Source: Deltaproteobacteria bacterium (GTDB lineage: Bacteria > Myxococcota_A > UBA796 > SXON01). Taken from it: a stretch of 64,000 nucleotides of DNA. A program made the translations under genes and the position numbers. Under the pieces are notes generated by a model. That model ran no database searches, was not told the origin of the DNA, and saw nothing but the letters and a program-made list of their open reading frames with translations. This document shows, piece after piece, positions 1-8,183 of this stretch; within the stretch, counting starts at the first letter, position 1, and each line of letters opens with the position of its first letter. The DNA lies in NCBI GenBank assembly GCA_947445035.1, contig CANFCK010000002.1:186001-250000 (forward strand). The letters run 5' to 3'.

Positions 1-1137
1 GCGCTGGCAAGGGGCGAGGTGTCCCGCGCGGTCGACACCTTTTCGCTCGCGGCGGACGAAGCAACCCGCATCGACGGCGAAGTCTTTGGATTGGACGGGA
101 CCGCCGGCGGCGTGGGCCGAACCGCGATCGTGCGCCGGTTCCCCCGAGGGCCCGTCCTGGCCATCGCGCCCTTCAACTTCCCGCTGAACCTCGTCGCGCA
201 CAAGGTCGCGCCCGCCATCGCCGCCGGCTGCCCGGTCATCGTGAAGCCCGCGGAGCAGACCCCCTCGGCGGCCATCTTGCTCGGCGAGCTGTGTGTCGAA
301 GCGGGCTGGCCGGCGGAAGCGATGAGCGTGCTCCCCTGCGATCGCAGCGTCGCCGGCACGCTCGTAGACGATCCGCGCCTCCCGGTGGTGAGCTTCACCG
401 GCAGCGACGTCGTCGGCTGGCAACTTCGCGCGCGGGTGCCTCGCAAACAGGTGCTGCTGGAGCTCGGCGGCAACGCGGCGGCCATCCTCGACGCCGAGGC
501 TGATCTCGCGGCCGCCGCCCCCCGCATTGCCCTCGGCGGCTACGCACACGCCGGCCAGACGTGCATCTCGGTCCAGCAGGTGCTCGTCCACCAAGACCGC
601 CTCCGCGAAGCCCGTGAGCGCTTGATCGTGGAGGCGGCGAAGGTTCCCTGCGGCGATCCAAGCGACCCCGCCACCGTGTGCGGCCCGATGATCGACAAGC
701 GCCAGCTTGACCGCATCACGGCATGGGTCGCTGAAGCCGTCCGGCGCGGCGCGCAGGCGTACGGAGGGGGTCGCGACGGCAATCTGATCGCCCCCACGCT
801 TTTGGAAGGGGTGCCAGCCGACAGCCCGCTGGCGCGCGACGAAGCCTTCGGGCCGGTGATGGTGCTGACGCCGTTTTCTACCCTCGACGACGCCTTCGAC
901 ATCGTGAACCAGAGCCGCTTCGGTCTGCAGTGCGGCATCTTCACTCGCGACGTGCGGGTGCTGTGGAAGGCCTTCGATCGCCTGGAGGTGGGCGGGGTGA
1001 TCCACGACGACTACCCGACCTTCCGCGTGGACGGCATGCCCTACGGCGGCGTCAAGGACTCGGGTGTCGGGCGGGAAGGACCGCGCTGGGCGATTCGTGA
1101 CTTTACGGAGGAGAGGCTGTTGGTGGTGCGAGGGTAG
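1..1137 (+). CDS. NAD(P)-dependent aldehyde dehydrogenase, 5' truncated by window edge
   Basis: The frame is open from base 1, and the first visible residues (ALARGEVSRAVDTF) already match the middle of the N-terminal domain of aldehyde dehydrogenases. About 100 residues are therefore missing upstream, and the GTG at 19 is not the true start. Visible motifs are the cofactor-domain SFTGSDVVG, the catalytic-base region LLELGGN, and the nucleophile Cys in GQTC. The C-terminus ends in the usual MPYGGVKDSGVGREG signature. The family oxidises an aldehyde to an acid with NAD(P)+. The substrate cannot be told from the sequence; the last 50 residues resemble the succinate-semialdehyde/lactaldehyde/phosphonoacetaldehyde branch. 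A hairpin follows the stop. Confidence 0.93.
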   Translation, partial: ALARGEVSRAVDTFSLAADEATRIDGEVFGLDGTAGGVGRTAIVRRFPRGPVLAIAPFNFPLNLVAHKVAPAIAAGCPVIVKPAEQTPSAAILLGELCVEAGWPAEAMSVLPCDRSVAGTLVDDPRLPVVSFTGSDVVGWQLRARVPRKQVLLELGGNAAAILDAEADLAAAAPRIALGGYAHAGQTCISVQQVLVHQDRLREARERLIVEAAKVPCGDPSDPATVCGPMIDKRQLDRITAWVAEAVRRGAQAYGGGRDGNLIAPTLLEGVPADSPLARDEAFGPVMVLTPFSTLDDAFDIVNQSRFGLQCGIFTRDVRVLWKAFDRLEVGGVIHDDYPTFRVDGMPYGGVKDSGVGREGPRWAIRDFTEERLLVVRG

Positions 1138-1176
1138 ATGCGCATCAGCTGGCCGCTCTGCGGAGGGAATGGCGCG

Positions 1177-1210
1177 GTAGGGGAAGGGGCGGCGAGCCCC
1201 TTCCCTCTAC
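1177..1210. terminator. Bidirectional hairpin terminator between convergent genes
   Basis: GTAG-GGGAAGGGGC, a GGCGA loop and GCCCCTTCCC-T-CTAC form a stem of about 14 pairs with a single bulge. It lies between the convergent aldehyde dehydrogenase and DnaJ-like stops. There is no clear T-tract on either side, so termination efficiency is uncertain. Confidence 0.6.
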
Positions 1211-1214
1211 CAAG

Positions 1215-2084
1215 CTAGAGCTCCACCCCCGCCCGCACCGGCTTGTCGTACAGCCCCTCGATCTTTTCACAAGCAGCCACGAAGGCATCGTCCCAGCGGG
1301 TGGGGAGCTGGGCGATGAGCTCGACGTAGAGGTCCCCGCGCTGGTCCTTGCGCGCCACGCCCTTGCCACGCAGCCTCAAACGGGCGCCCGGCGCGGTGCG
1401 CGGCGGAATCTTCATTGCGACGGGACCGTCGGGAGTGGGAACATCGACGCTACCACCGGCGGCAAGCTCCGCGAGCGTGACCGGAAGCCGCAGGGTGAGG
1501 TCCAAGCCGTCGCGACGAAAATGCTCGTGCTCGCGCACGTGGATGCGGATGCGGAGCGGACCCTGAGGTGTGGTCACCTTGACCGAAGCGCCATCCTCGG
1601 CCCCGGGCGGGATGCGCACCCGCTGGCCGCCAACCTCGACCTCGATGCCGCGGAGGGCCTCGGCCAGGTCGACCTCCAGCGACGCTTCGCGTGCCGGCGC
1701 TTGTCGAGGACCGCCCCGCCCACCACCACCCCGGCTGAACGCACCGAGGAAATCGTTGATGTCGAAGTCGGCTTGTTGGCCGCCGAAACCGGATTGGAAG
1801 CCGCCGCCGCGCCGACCGCCACCCGCTTTGAACGCTCGCGCGCGTGCCGCGTCAAAACCCGATGCCAACGAGTCTGGCCCAAACTCGTCGTAGTTGGCGC
1901 GCCGGTCTTTGTCCGAGAGCACATCGTAGGCAGCGGTGATCTTCTTGAAGCGAGCCTCAGCCGCCGGATTGTCGGGGTTCTTGTCGGGGTGCAGCTTCGC
2001 GGCCAACGCGCGGAACGCCTTCTTGATGTCGACCTGGGTCGCGCCCGGCGGCAGGCCGAGGGTCTCATAGAGCGCAGTGTGCAT
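1215..2084 (-). CDS. DnaJ/CbpA-type (class B) co-chaperone
   Basis: 289 residues. An N-terminal J-domain (about residues 3-70) carries the HPD motif (KLHPDKNP) that stimulates DnaK ATPase. A Gly/Phe/Arg-rich linker (about 95-140) follows, then two C-terminal beta domains (about 145-285). The CxxCxGxG zinc-finger repeats of true DnaJ are absent, which makes it a CbpA-like class B protein. The ATG at 2084 was chosen because the J-domain begins right there. It shares one base with the upstream hpf stop (TAATG), so translation is probably coupled. DnaK is not in the window. Confidence 0.9.
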   Translation of the reverse strand: MHTALYETLGLPPGATQVDIKKAFRALAAKLHPDKNPDNPAAEARFKKITAAYDVLSDKDRRANYDEFGPDSLASGFDAARARAFKAGGGRRGGGFQSGFGGQQADFDINDFLGAFSRGGGGRGGPRQAPAREASLEVDLAEALRGIEVEVGGQRVRIPPGAEDGASVKVTTPQGPLRIRIHVREHEHFRRDGLDLTLRLPVTLAELAAGGSVDVPTPDGPVAMKIPPRTAPGARLRLRGKGVARKDQRGDLYVELIAQLPTRWDDAFVAACEKIEGLYDKPVRAGVEL

Positions 2085-2380
2085 TACAGCTCGTGATTGC
2101 TGGTCCGCCGCTCGTGCAACCGCCGCGCCGAATGCTCGATGGTCGAGGCGACGCCGTCGATGCTGGTGTACATATCGCCGGTTTCGCTCGATGCGTGTAG
2201 CAATTCGCCACCGGTGCGCAGGCTGCACTCGGCACGATGACGGTGTTTGTCGACGATGATGGTCAAGTGTGCAAATGACGGCCCGCGAACATGTTTGGCA
2301 ACCTTGCTGAACCGCTTCATGGCCCAACCCTTGATCGCCTCGGTGCTCTCGACGTTGCGGAAAGTGAAATCCAGCTCCAC
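2084..2380 (-). CDS. hpf: Ribosome hibernation promoting factor (short HPF/RaiA family)
   Basis: 98 residues, the length of short HPF. It has the beta-alpha-beta-beta-beta-alpha pattern with the conserved HLTIIVDKHRHRAE core strand and a C-terminal helix rich in Arg/His. HPF binds the decoding centre of the 30S subunit and promotes 100S dimers in stationary phase. It sits 8 bp downstream of rpoN, the classic proteobacterial lptB-rpoN-hpf order. The usual next gene, ptsN, is replaced here by a DnaJ-like gene that starts inside the hpf stop codon. Confidence 0.9.
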   Translation of the reverse strand: MELDFTFRNVESTEAIKGWAMKRFSKVAKHVRGPSFAHLTIIVDKHRHRAECSLRTGGELLHASSETGDMYTSIDGVASTIEHSARRLHERRTSNHEL

Positions 2381-2388
2381 GTTGACTC

Positions 2389-3864
2389 CTAGCAGAGGTT
2401 GCGACGCTTGGACGAGGGGAGGATTCCCAGCGCCTCGCGATATTTGGCTACGGTACGTCGCGCGATGTCGATGTTTTCGCGCTGCAAAAGGGTGACGACC
2501 TGATCATCGGAGAACGGCGCGTTCGGATCCTCAGCGGCGATCAACTTCTTGATGCGACGTTTGACCGATTCGGCCGCCACCTGCTCACCATGCACCGCGT
2601 TGACGCCGTTGTTGAAGAAGAACTTGAGTTCGTAGAGCCCCTGCGGACACTGCACGTACTTGTTGCTTGTCACGCGCGACACCGTCGACTCGTGGACGCC
2701 CACTTCGTCGGCCACATCCTTGAGCACCATCGGCTTCAGATAGTCAGGTCCGCGGTCGAAGAACTGGTACTGCCGGCTGAGAATGGACTTCATCACCTTG
2801 CCGATCGTGTCCTGCCGCCGCCAGATCGACTTCAGCAAGAAGTCGGCGCTCGACAGTCGCTCCTTGATGTAGTCACGCTCGACCCGGGTGCTGCCCTTTC
2901 CTTCGAGGACGTTCTTGTAGTACTTGGACACCCGCAGCTTGGGGAGCCCGTCTTCGTTCTGCACCACCTGCCACTCGTCCCCGACCTTGAACACGAAGAC
3001 ATCGGGGGAGATGTATTGGGGCTCGCTCCCCGTGAAGTTGCGACCAGGCCAGGGCTCTAGCTGCTTGAGCATTCGGTGGTACTCGACCACGTCTTCTTCG
3101 GCGAGGCCCATGGCGCGAGCGATGCCAGCGTAGTTGCGCTTTTCGACGTCGCCGAGGTGGTTCCGGATGATGTCGGGGAGGAACGGATCCTCCGGGAAGA
3201 GCATCCGCGCCTGGGTCAGGAGGCAGTCGATGAGGTCGCTGGCGCCGCAACCGAAGGGGTCCAGGGCCTGGATGACCATGAGGGCACCTTCCGCATCCTC
3301 CAGGTCGATGCGCTCGTCTTCGGTTTCGGTGTCGGCGTTGTGCTCATCGACGATGTCCTGGAGCGAGACGGGAAGCCACCCCCGGTCGTCGAGGTTGTTG
3401 ATGATCAGCATCGCCGCCGCGCGCTCCTTGTCGGTGCAGCTCTGCATTTGCAATTGCCATGCCAGATGCGCCGCGAGGCCCTCGACTTCGGTGAGGTTGG
3501 TCTCGATCGGCGGCAGCTCGTCCAGGCCGCTGGAGCCGCGGTCGGCGCTCGGCCCCCGGTCGGTCATGTTTTCCAAGACGCGGCTCCAGTCCGTCTCACC
3601 CTCGGCGGTCCCGTTCTGCTGCTCGGCGGAGTCGTTGGCCTCAGCCGTTTGCGCGGCGGTGGCTTGGTCAGCGCCCTCTACTTGCACGCTACCGGGCACC
3701 TCCTCGAGGGTCGGGTTCTCCATCAGCTCAGTCTGCAACTGCTCGACCAACTCCATGTGGTTGAGCTGGAGGAGCTTGAGCGCCTGCTGAAGCTGGGGCG
3801 TGATCGCAAGGGTCTGCGTGAGCTTTTGTTGAAGACGCAGGCTCTGCTTGAAATCCATAGCCAT
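2389..3864 (-). CDS. rpoN: RNA polymerase sigma-54 factor
   Basis: 491 residues from the ATG at 3864 (an alternative ATG lies at 3858). The Gln/Leu-rich activator-interacting region I (LTQTLAITPQLQQALKLLQL) comes first, then an acidic region II (about 55-110). The core-binding domain and an HTH (DVADEVGVHESTVSRV) follow. The RpoN box ARRTVAKYRE that reads the -24 element is at about 468-477. The frame is open for another 76 codons upstream, but that stretch resembles nothing known. One sigma-54-dependent regulator with a GAFTGA loop is encoded at 55.2 kb. Confidence 0.97.
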   Translation of the reverse strand: MAMDFKQSLRLQQKLTQTLAITPQLQQALKLLQLNHMELVEQLQTELMENPTLEEVPGSVQVEGADQATAAQTAEANDSAEQQNGTAEGETDWSRVLENMTDRGPSADRGSSGLDELPPIETNLTEVEGLAAHLAWQLQMQSCTDKERAAAMLIINNLDDRGWLPVSLQDIVDEHNADTETEDERIDLEDAEGALMVIQALDPFGCGASDLIDCLLTQARMLFPEDPFLPDIIRNHLGDVEKRNYAGIARAMGLAEEDVVEYHRMLKQLEPWPGRNFTGSEPQYISPDVFVFKVGDEWQVVQNEDGLPKLRVSKYYKNVLEGKGSTRVERDYIKERLSSADFLLKSIWRRQDTIGKVMKSILSRQYQFFDRGPDYLKPMVLKDVADEVGVHESTVSRVTSNKYVQCPQGLYELKFFFNNGVNAVHGEQVAAESVKRRIKKLIAAEDPNAPFSDDQVVTLLQRENIDIARRTVAKYREALGILPSSKRRNLC

Positions 3865-3982
3865 CCGGCGCGAGACTCCCGGTAAAACAAGCTTGGAGGT
3901 TCGCTTCCCGAACCCGCCCGGTTGTCTTGTACCTACAGGGTATCGCACTTGGCACAGAAGGTGCAAGCGGCGGGACCGACTA

Positions 3983-4702
3983 CTACAAACGGAAGGCGGT
4001 GCCAAAGTACCTGGCGCGTGCATGGGGGTCGGCAGCGACCTCGGCGGGGGTGCCCTGGGCCTGGACCAGACCCGCGTCGACGAGGATCGCACGGTCGACC
4101 GTGGCGAGCGTCTCTCGAACCGCGTGGTCGGTCAGCAACACCCCGACTCCCCCGCGAGCGAGCTCCCGAAAAAGCCCCTGCAAATCTTGAATCGCGACCG
4201 GGTCGAGCCCGGCAAAAGGCTCGTCGAGGAGCATCACCGAGGGTCGGATCGCCAAGAGCCGCGCGATCTGAAGGCGACGCCGCTCACCCCCGGACAGTCC
4301 CGACACGGCGCGACCGGCGAGCCTCAAGATTCCCACGCGATCTAAAAGCTCCGATGGCGCGTCCGGGCGTCCGCTGACTTGGAGCGCCAGCGCCACGTTG
4401 TCCCCCACGCTGAGATCGCGAAACAGCGAGTCCTCCTGGGGAAGGTAGCCGAGCCCACGACGCGCACGCGCGTCGAGCGGGAGCCCATCCACCGGCGCCC
4501 CCGCGAGGCTGACCGTGCCGCCGTCCGCGCGCTCCACCCCCGCGAGGATGCGAAACACGGTGCTCTTCCCCGCGCCGTTGGGCCCGAGCAGGCCTACGAT
4601 CTCGCCAGCACCGACCTCGAAGGAGATGTCATCTACCACCGCACGCCCGGCGTAGACCTTACGCAGCGCGCGCGCGGACAGGGGCGGGGCCGTGTTGCTC
4701 AA
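3983..4702 (-). CDS. lptB: LPS export ABC transporter ATP-binding protein
   Basis: 239 residues. Walker A is GPNGAGKST (40-48), the signature is LSGGERRR, Walker B is VMLLDEP, and the H-loop sits in LTDHAVRETL, a motif typical of LptB. LptB powers LptFG, which extracts LPS from the inner membrane; lptF, lptG, lptA and lptC are not in the window. The frame is open to 5005, but the TTG at 4702 is preferred. It is preceded by GAGGTGG at suitable spacing, overlaps the upstream stop as TTGA, and gives the normal family length. A GTG at 4714 is the alternative. Confidence 0.93.
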   Translation of the reverse strand: MSNTAPPLSARALRKVYAGRAVVDDISFEVGAGEIVGLLGPNGAGKSTVFRILAGVERADGGTVSLAGAPVDGLPLDARARRGLGYLPQEDSLFRDLSVGDNVALALQVSGRPDAPSELLDRVGILRLAGRAVSGLSGGERRRLQIARLLAIRPSVMLLDEPFAGLDPVAIQDLQGLFRELARGGVGVLLTDHAVRETLATVDRAILVDAGLVQAQGTPAEVAADPHARARYFGTAFRL

Positions 4703-5214
4703 AGCCGATCCCACCTCAGGTCGAGGCGGGCGTCGCAGATTTCCGCCCCAGGTTCGGGGCAGGAGGCCTCGTCGAAGCTCTCCAGATGCAAGACGGCGGA
4801 ACCCGAGGCCGCATTTTCGTCGACGATCTTCAGGTAGAGATCGAAGGTCAAATCGATGAAGCACCCCGGCGCGACCACGGGATCGTACTCGACGGTGGGA
4901 AGCACACCGGCGAGCGCCTGCATGAAATCTTCGCCTTGCTCTCCCTCCTCGAAGGTGACCTGGCCTTCCCCAAGCGGTTCGAGCATGGCCACGGTGGTCG
5001 TCCACGGCAGATCGACAACGCCAGGCAACTCCATAGGTATATCGAAGGTTTCCAGGCCATCATCGGGGAGCAGGGCGTCCTCGAACCCGCCGCCCAGGCA
5101 CATGTCCGTGGCGCCGTTGACCGTCACCTCGAAGTCCCCGCCCTGGAAGCCGGGCGCCTCTGTCTTGGACGATTCACAGGCCACCAACGAAGCGAGGAGC
5201 ACGAGTCGGAGCAT
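4699..5214 (-). CDS. Predicted lipoprotein of unknown function
   Basis: 171 residues with a 13-residue lipoprotein signal ending in the lipobox LVAC. The mature part is acidic and rich in Asp/Glu, with four Cys residues (MCLGG, PGCFI, ASCPE, EICDA) that could form disulfides. It resembles no family I can name. The gene overlaps the start of lptB by 4 bp, a position often held by lptA or lptC. However, it shows no recognisable OstA/LptA or LptC repeats, so I do not assign it to LPS transport. Confidence 0.75.
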   Translation of the reverse strand: MLRLVLLASLVACESSKTEAPGFQGGDFEVTVNGATDMCLGGGFEDALLPDDGLETFDIPMELPGVVDLPWTTTVAMLEPLGEGQVTFEEGEQGEDFMQALAGVLPTVEYDPVVAPGCFIDLTFDLYLKIVDENAASGSAVLHLESFDEASCPEPGAEICDARLDLRWDRL

Positions 5215-5251
5215 GCCCCCATGGTATCCGACGGGCTAAGCTGCGGCTCAT

Positions 5252-5461
5252 GTGGCTTCGGGTTCAGTGGAACGGGTGAGCGCCGTGGAGCGCGTGGCCG
5301 CCGCGGTGGTCGGCGCGACTCGCCTGGTCGTCGCCCGACTCCCCGCTCGGTGGAAGAAGACGCTGGATGACCGGGTCTTCGGCGCCATCTTCCAGGTGAC
5401 GCGGGTCACCAACGATGCGTACGGATGGAAGGCGCCCCCCGCGGGCCAAGAGGATCGATGA
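5252..5461 (+). CDS. Small hypothetical protein coupled to pyrF
   Basis: A 69-residue frame starting at GTG 5252; GTG 5276 is an alternative start. Its TGA overlaps the pyrF ATG as ATGA. The C-terminal half (KKTLDDRVFGAIFQVTRVTN) looks protein-like rather than random GC-rich translation, and the N-terminal half is rich in Val/Ala/Arg. No signal peptide or known domain is visible. It may be a short membrane-associated or regulatory protein, and it could also be a chance frame. The overlap with pyrF is the main argument for it. Confidence 0.45.
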   Translation: MASGSVERVSAVERVAAAVVGATRLVVARLPARWKKTLDDRVFGAIFQVTRVTNDAYGWKAPPAGQEDR

Positions 5462-6306
5462 CCTTTTCCACCCGGCTCTCCGGGGCGATCGTGCGAACCG
5501 GCACACCCCTGTGTGTGGGAATCGACCCCTGGGCGGACCGACTTCCCGGGCGGCGTGCTCTCCGCGAGGCCGATCGCAGCGCACTTGCAGCGCTGTCGCT
5601 CCGCTTCGGCTTGGCGGTCGTGGCCGCGTGTGCCGACCTCGTCCCGGCGGTCAAGCCGCAGTTCGCGTTCTTCGAGGCGCTGGGACCTGCGGGCATGACC
5701 GCGCTCGCCGAGGTCTGCCAGGCGGCGCGCGCCGCTGGGCTCCTGGTGGTTGGCGACGCCAAGCGCGGCGACATCGGCAGCACGGCATCGGCCTATGCAG
5801 CCGCCACCCTTCTGCCGGATGCGCCCTTTCCTTGCGATGCGTTGACGGTGTCTCCCTTTCTCGGTCCCGACACGCTCGACCCGTTCATCCAGGTGGCGCG
5901 CGCCCAGCAGAAGGGCCTGTTCGTGCTCCTGCGGACGTCCAACCCCGGGAGTGCGCGGTGGCAGGCGCCGGTCCTCGACGACCTCACCGCGTGGATCGAA
6001 AGCCAGAACGCCGACGGCGATCCGTATGGAGTGGTCGGGGCCGTGGTCGGCGCCACCCATCGGGAAGCGAGCGAGCTTCGTGGCCGCTTGCCGCGGACAT
6101 GGCTGCTCGTTCCTGGTTTCGGCGCGCAAGGAGGCTCTGCGGCCGAATCGCGCGCGCTCGTTCATGACACCGGGCTCGGCGCCCTGATCAACAGTTCTCG
6201 CGGCGCCACCTTTCCCGCCTCGCCCGATGACGCCTACGACGACGACCCCGCCGCCTGGATCCGGGCGCGCGTGCTTGAGACACGGGCCGAGCTGGCGCAC
6301 GGATGA
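5458..6306 (+). CDS. pyrF: Orotidine 5'-phosphate decarboxylase, type 2
   Basis: 282 residues from the ATG at 5458, long for a PyrF and typical of the type 2 (bacterial/mycobacterial) form. The catalytic DAKRGDIGSTA motif starts at Asp100; the Asp-Lys-Asp charge array of the (beta/alpha)8 barrel is intact. The N-terminal LCVGIDPW strand and the C-terminal LVPGFGAQGG phosphate-binding loop are also present. It converts OMP to UMP in pyrimidine synthesis. No other pyr genes are nearby. It overlaps the upstream small ORF and the downstream lipoprotein by 4 bp each (ATGA). Confidence 0.96.
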   Translation: MTFSTRLSGAIVRTGTPLCVGIDPWADRLPGRRALREADRSALAALSLRFGLAVVAACADLVPAVKPQFAFFEALGPAGMTALAEVCQAARAAGLLVVGDAKRGDIGSTASAYAAATLLPDAPFPCDALTVSPFLGPDTLDPFIQVARAQQKGLFVLLRTSNPGSARWQAPVLDDLTAWIESQNADGDPYGVVGAVVGATHREASELRGRLPRTWLLVPGFGAQGGSAAESRALVHDTGLGALINSSRGATFPASPDDAYDDDPAAWIRARVLETRAELAHG

Positions 6307-7040
6307 CCTTCTTCGTCGCCCTGGCCTGCTCGCCGCCGGAAAGGGTGGAGGGTGTGCTCAACGACGCGCTGCGCGGCGTGCCGATCGTCGGGGCGACGGT
6401 GCGCGCCGAGGCGCCGGAGGCAGACTGCCTTCGCGTGTCGAGCGTGACCGACTCTGGGGGCCATTTCGTGGTCGAGGCGCCGTGCGTCGGCAGCCGTTTC
6501 TTTCCCGTCGATGACCGGTGGTCGCTGGCGACCTCGGTGGGGCTCGACGGAACGGCGATGCTGCGACTGGACGCATGGCCTGTCCCGGCTGCGGACGGGC
6601 TCTACCGACTCCGCGGCGACGAGTTCCTGACGCTGACGACGAACACGCCGATGGGCAGTCTGCGACTCGCTGGCGGCGAGGTTCGATACCCGCTGGTCCT
6701 GCCCGGTGAGCGGCCAGACATCCACGACGCCGACTACGTCATGGTTGCCGGCGCGGGGCTTGAGGCGTGGGGCGCTGCCCGGCTCTGCCCGTCACCAGAG
6801 CTGCGCGTCGACGGTCCCGACGGGCCCTCCACCTTCGGCGCGTGGTCGGTGGTGGGCGCAGAAGTTGGGCTCGACGGCGGGATCGTTCCGCTCCCCCAGC
6901 TCACCGGCGGTCGCGACGTTTCCATCCCAGATGCGCGGCCGATTCGGTACCTATCCCTCGGCGACCAGGTCCCCGGCCCGTGGATCCTCACCGAGAGCGA
7001 CAACCGCCGCGGCGTGGTGATCGATCTCGTCGACGGCTGA
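6303..7040 (+). CDS. Predicted lipoprotein with carboxypeptidase-regulatory-like start
   Basis: 245 residues starting at the ATG inside the pyrF stop (ATGA). The extremely short leader MTFFVALAC would place the lipid-bearing Cys at residue 9. The next 60 residues (EGVLNDALRGVPIVGATV, TDSGGHFVVEA) have the look of a carboxypeptidase-regulatory-like/CNA-B beta-sandwich. The rest is unassigned beta-rich sequence. The last 90 bp overlap the convergent acyltransferase gene. Function unknown; probably periplasmic or surface-exposed. Confidence 0.7.
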   Translation: MTFFVALACSPPERVEGVLNDALRGVPIVGATVRAEAPEADCLRVSSVTDSGGHFVVEAPCVGSRFFPVDDRWSLATSVGLDGTAMLRLDAWPVPAADGLYRLRGDEFLTLTTNTPMGSLRLAGGEVRYPLVLPGERPDIHDADYVMVAGAGLEAWGAARLCPSPELRVDGPDGPSTFGAWSVVGAEVGLDGGIVPLPQLTGGRDVSIPDARPIRYLSLGDQVPGPWILTESDNRRGVVIDLVDG

Positions 7041-7772
7041 AAAGGGCTGGTCAGAGCCATGCGCTCGCGCCATTCGTACCACTTTTGCCCAGCAGGCCTC
7101 CGCGTAGGACTCGGCCGAGTGCGAGGCGCCCCGATCCACCGCCGGCGCCAGCTGCATGCCGAAACGCTGGAACGGGAGGGCGTGGACGCCCGCCGCACGA
7201 ACCGCCCGATCCGTACCCCAAACCACCGCTGGAACCACGTCCACACCGTGCTCCCAGCAGGCCTGTACCAGTCTTAGAAACACTTTTTCGTTGAGACGAC
7301 CCGTGCGGGTGCGCGTGCCCTCCGGGAAGACGTGCAGGTTGGCACCCTGTTTCATCATCGCGATCGCGTCGGTGACCACCTTCTGCCGCGACGCCTTGCT
7401 GGAGCGGTCGAAGTAGATGACGCCGCTGACGTAGCCCGTGAGCCCAAAGAAAGGGATGTAGGCCACCTCTTTCTTGCTGATCCCTTGGCTGGAGGTGACG
7501 TACATGAGCAGGCCGACATCCTCCCAGCTCCGGTGGTTGGAGATGACGAGGTACCCGCGCTTCTTCGGCAGGTTCTCTCGCCCGAGGATCGTGGTTCGCC
7601 CCATGCAGGTGACGTAGGTACAGAGCCAGCCGAACACCCGACCGCCTAAGATCGAGTACCGTTCGCGGCGGCCGCGCGGGATCACCGCAAACGGCAGGAT
7701 CAACGGGGTGACCAGCGCACCCCACAGGATGATCTGGAACAGACCGAAGATGGCCCAGAAAGCGCCGAACAT
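6951..7772 (-). CDS. 1-acyl-sn-glycerol-3-phosphate acyltransferase family (PlsC-like)
   Basis: 273 residues. Two hydrophobic N-terminal segments (about 1-30 and 45-58) precede the acyltransferase core. Motif I is NHRSWED (the HX4D His/Asp pair) and motif III is FPEGTRTR. The family transfers an acyl chain to lysophosphatidic acid or a related acceptor at the inner membrane. The ATG at 7772 is used; a GTG immediately precedes it. The C-terminal 60 residues are not conserved-looking, and their coding region overlaps the convergent lipoprotein gene by 90 bp. Confidence 0.88.
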   Translation of the reverse strand: MFGAFWAIFGLFQIILWGALVTPLILPFAVIPRGRRERYSILGGRVFGWLCTYVTCMGRTTILGRENLPKKRGYLVISNHRSWEDVGLLMYVTSSQGISKKEVAYIPFFGLTGYVSGVIYFDRSSKASRQKVVTDAIAMMKQGANLHVFPEGTRTRTGRLNEKVFLRLVQACWEHGVDVVPAVVWGTDRAVRAAGVHALPFQRFGMQLAPAVDRGASHSAESYAEACWAKVVRMARAHGSDQPFSAVDEIDHHAAAVVALGEDPRAGDLVAEG

Positions 7773-7922
7773 CACCCCGGCCTAATCCGAAAATGTGCGA
7801 GGCGGCGAGCGACCCGCCTGCCGAAGCCGCCGGCGCTTCCTCGCGTTGCGCGGCTGTAGCCCGGACCCCAGGAGCGCGCTGTCTCCGACCTCGCGGGCCG
7901 GGATTCCGGTTAGCAGCCCCCG

Positions 7923-8183
7923 ATGTTCCAGGCCTCGGAAATCAAGCGCCTCGTCGAAACCGCCATCCCCGGCGCGGTGGCGATCATCATCGACGACGCC
8001 AACGACGGCGAGCACTTCCAGGGGGAGGTGATGTCCCCCAGCTTCGTGGGGATGAACCTCGTGAAGCAGCATCAGGCCGTCTACGCGGCGCTGGGCCCGC
8101 GCATGGGCCGTGAAATCCACGCCTTGGCCCTGAAGACCTACACCCCCGACGCTTGGCAAAAGGCCGGCAAGGATCGTTCATGA
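7923..8183 (+). CDS. BolA/IbaG family protein
   Basis: 86 residues. The alpha-beta BolA fold shows the pattern VAIIIDDANDGEHFQGEVMSP, then FVGMNLVKQHQAVYAALG with the conserved HQ...V.A.LG helix, and ends in LKTYTPDAW. BolA proteins pair with CGFS monothiol glutaredoxins in Fe-S cluster trafficking. The very next gene is such a glutaredoxin and overlaps by 4 bp (ATGA), which supports that pairing. Another ATG near 7795 is out of frame and was ignored. Confidence 0.93.
   Translation: MFQASEIKRLVETAIPGAVAIIIDDANDGEHFQGEVMSPSFVGMNLVKQHQAVYAALGPRMGREIHALALKTYTPDAWQKAGKDRS

Noticed and set aside
3950..3965. TGGCAC-N5-GTGCA, a sigma-54-like motif between lptB and rpoN
   Set aside because: It reads on the plus strand, where no gene follows. 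rpoN and lptB are on the minus strand, and the -12 element is imperfect.
4703..5005. 100-residue N-terminal extension of LptB
   Set aside because: It overlaps the upstream lipoprotein in another frame and is Arg-rich without homology. The TTG at 4702 has a good ribosome site and gives the family length.
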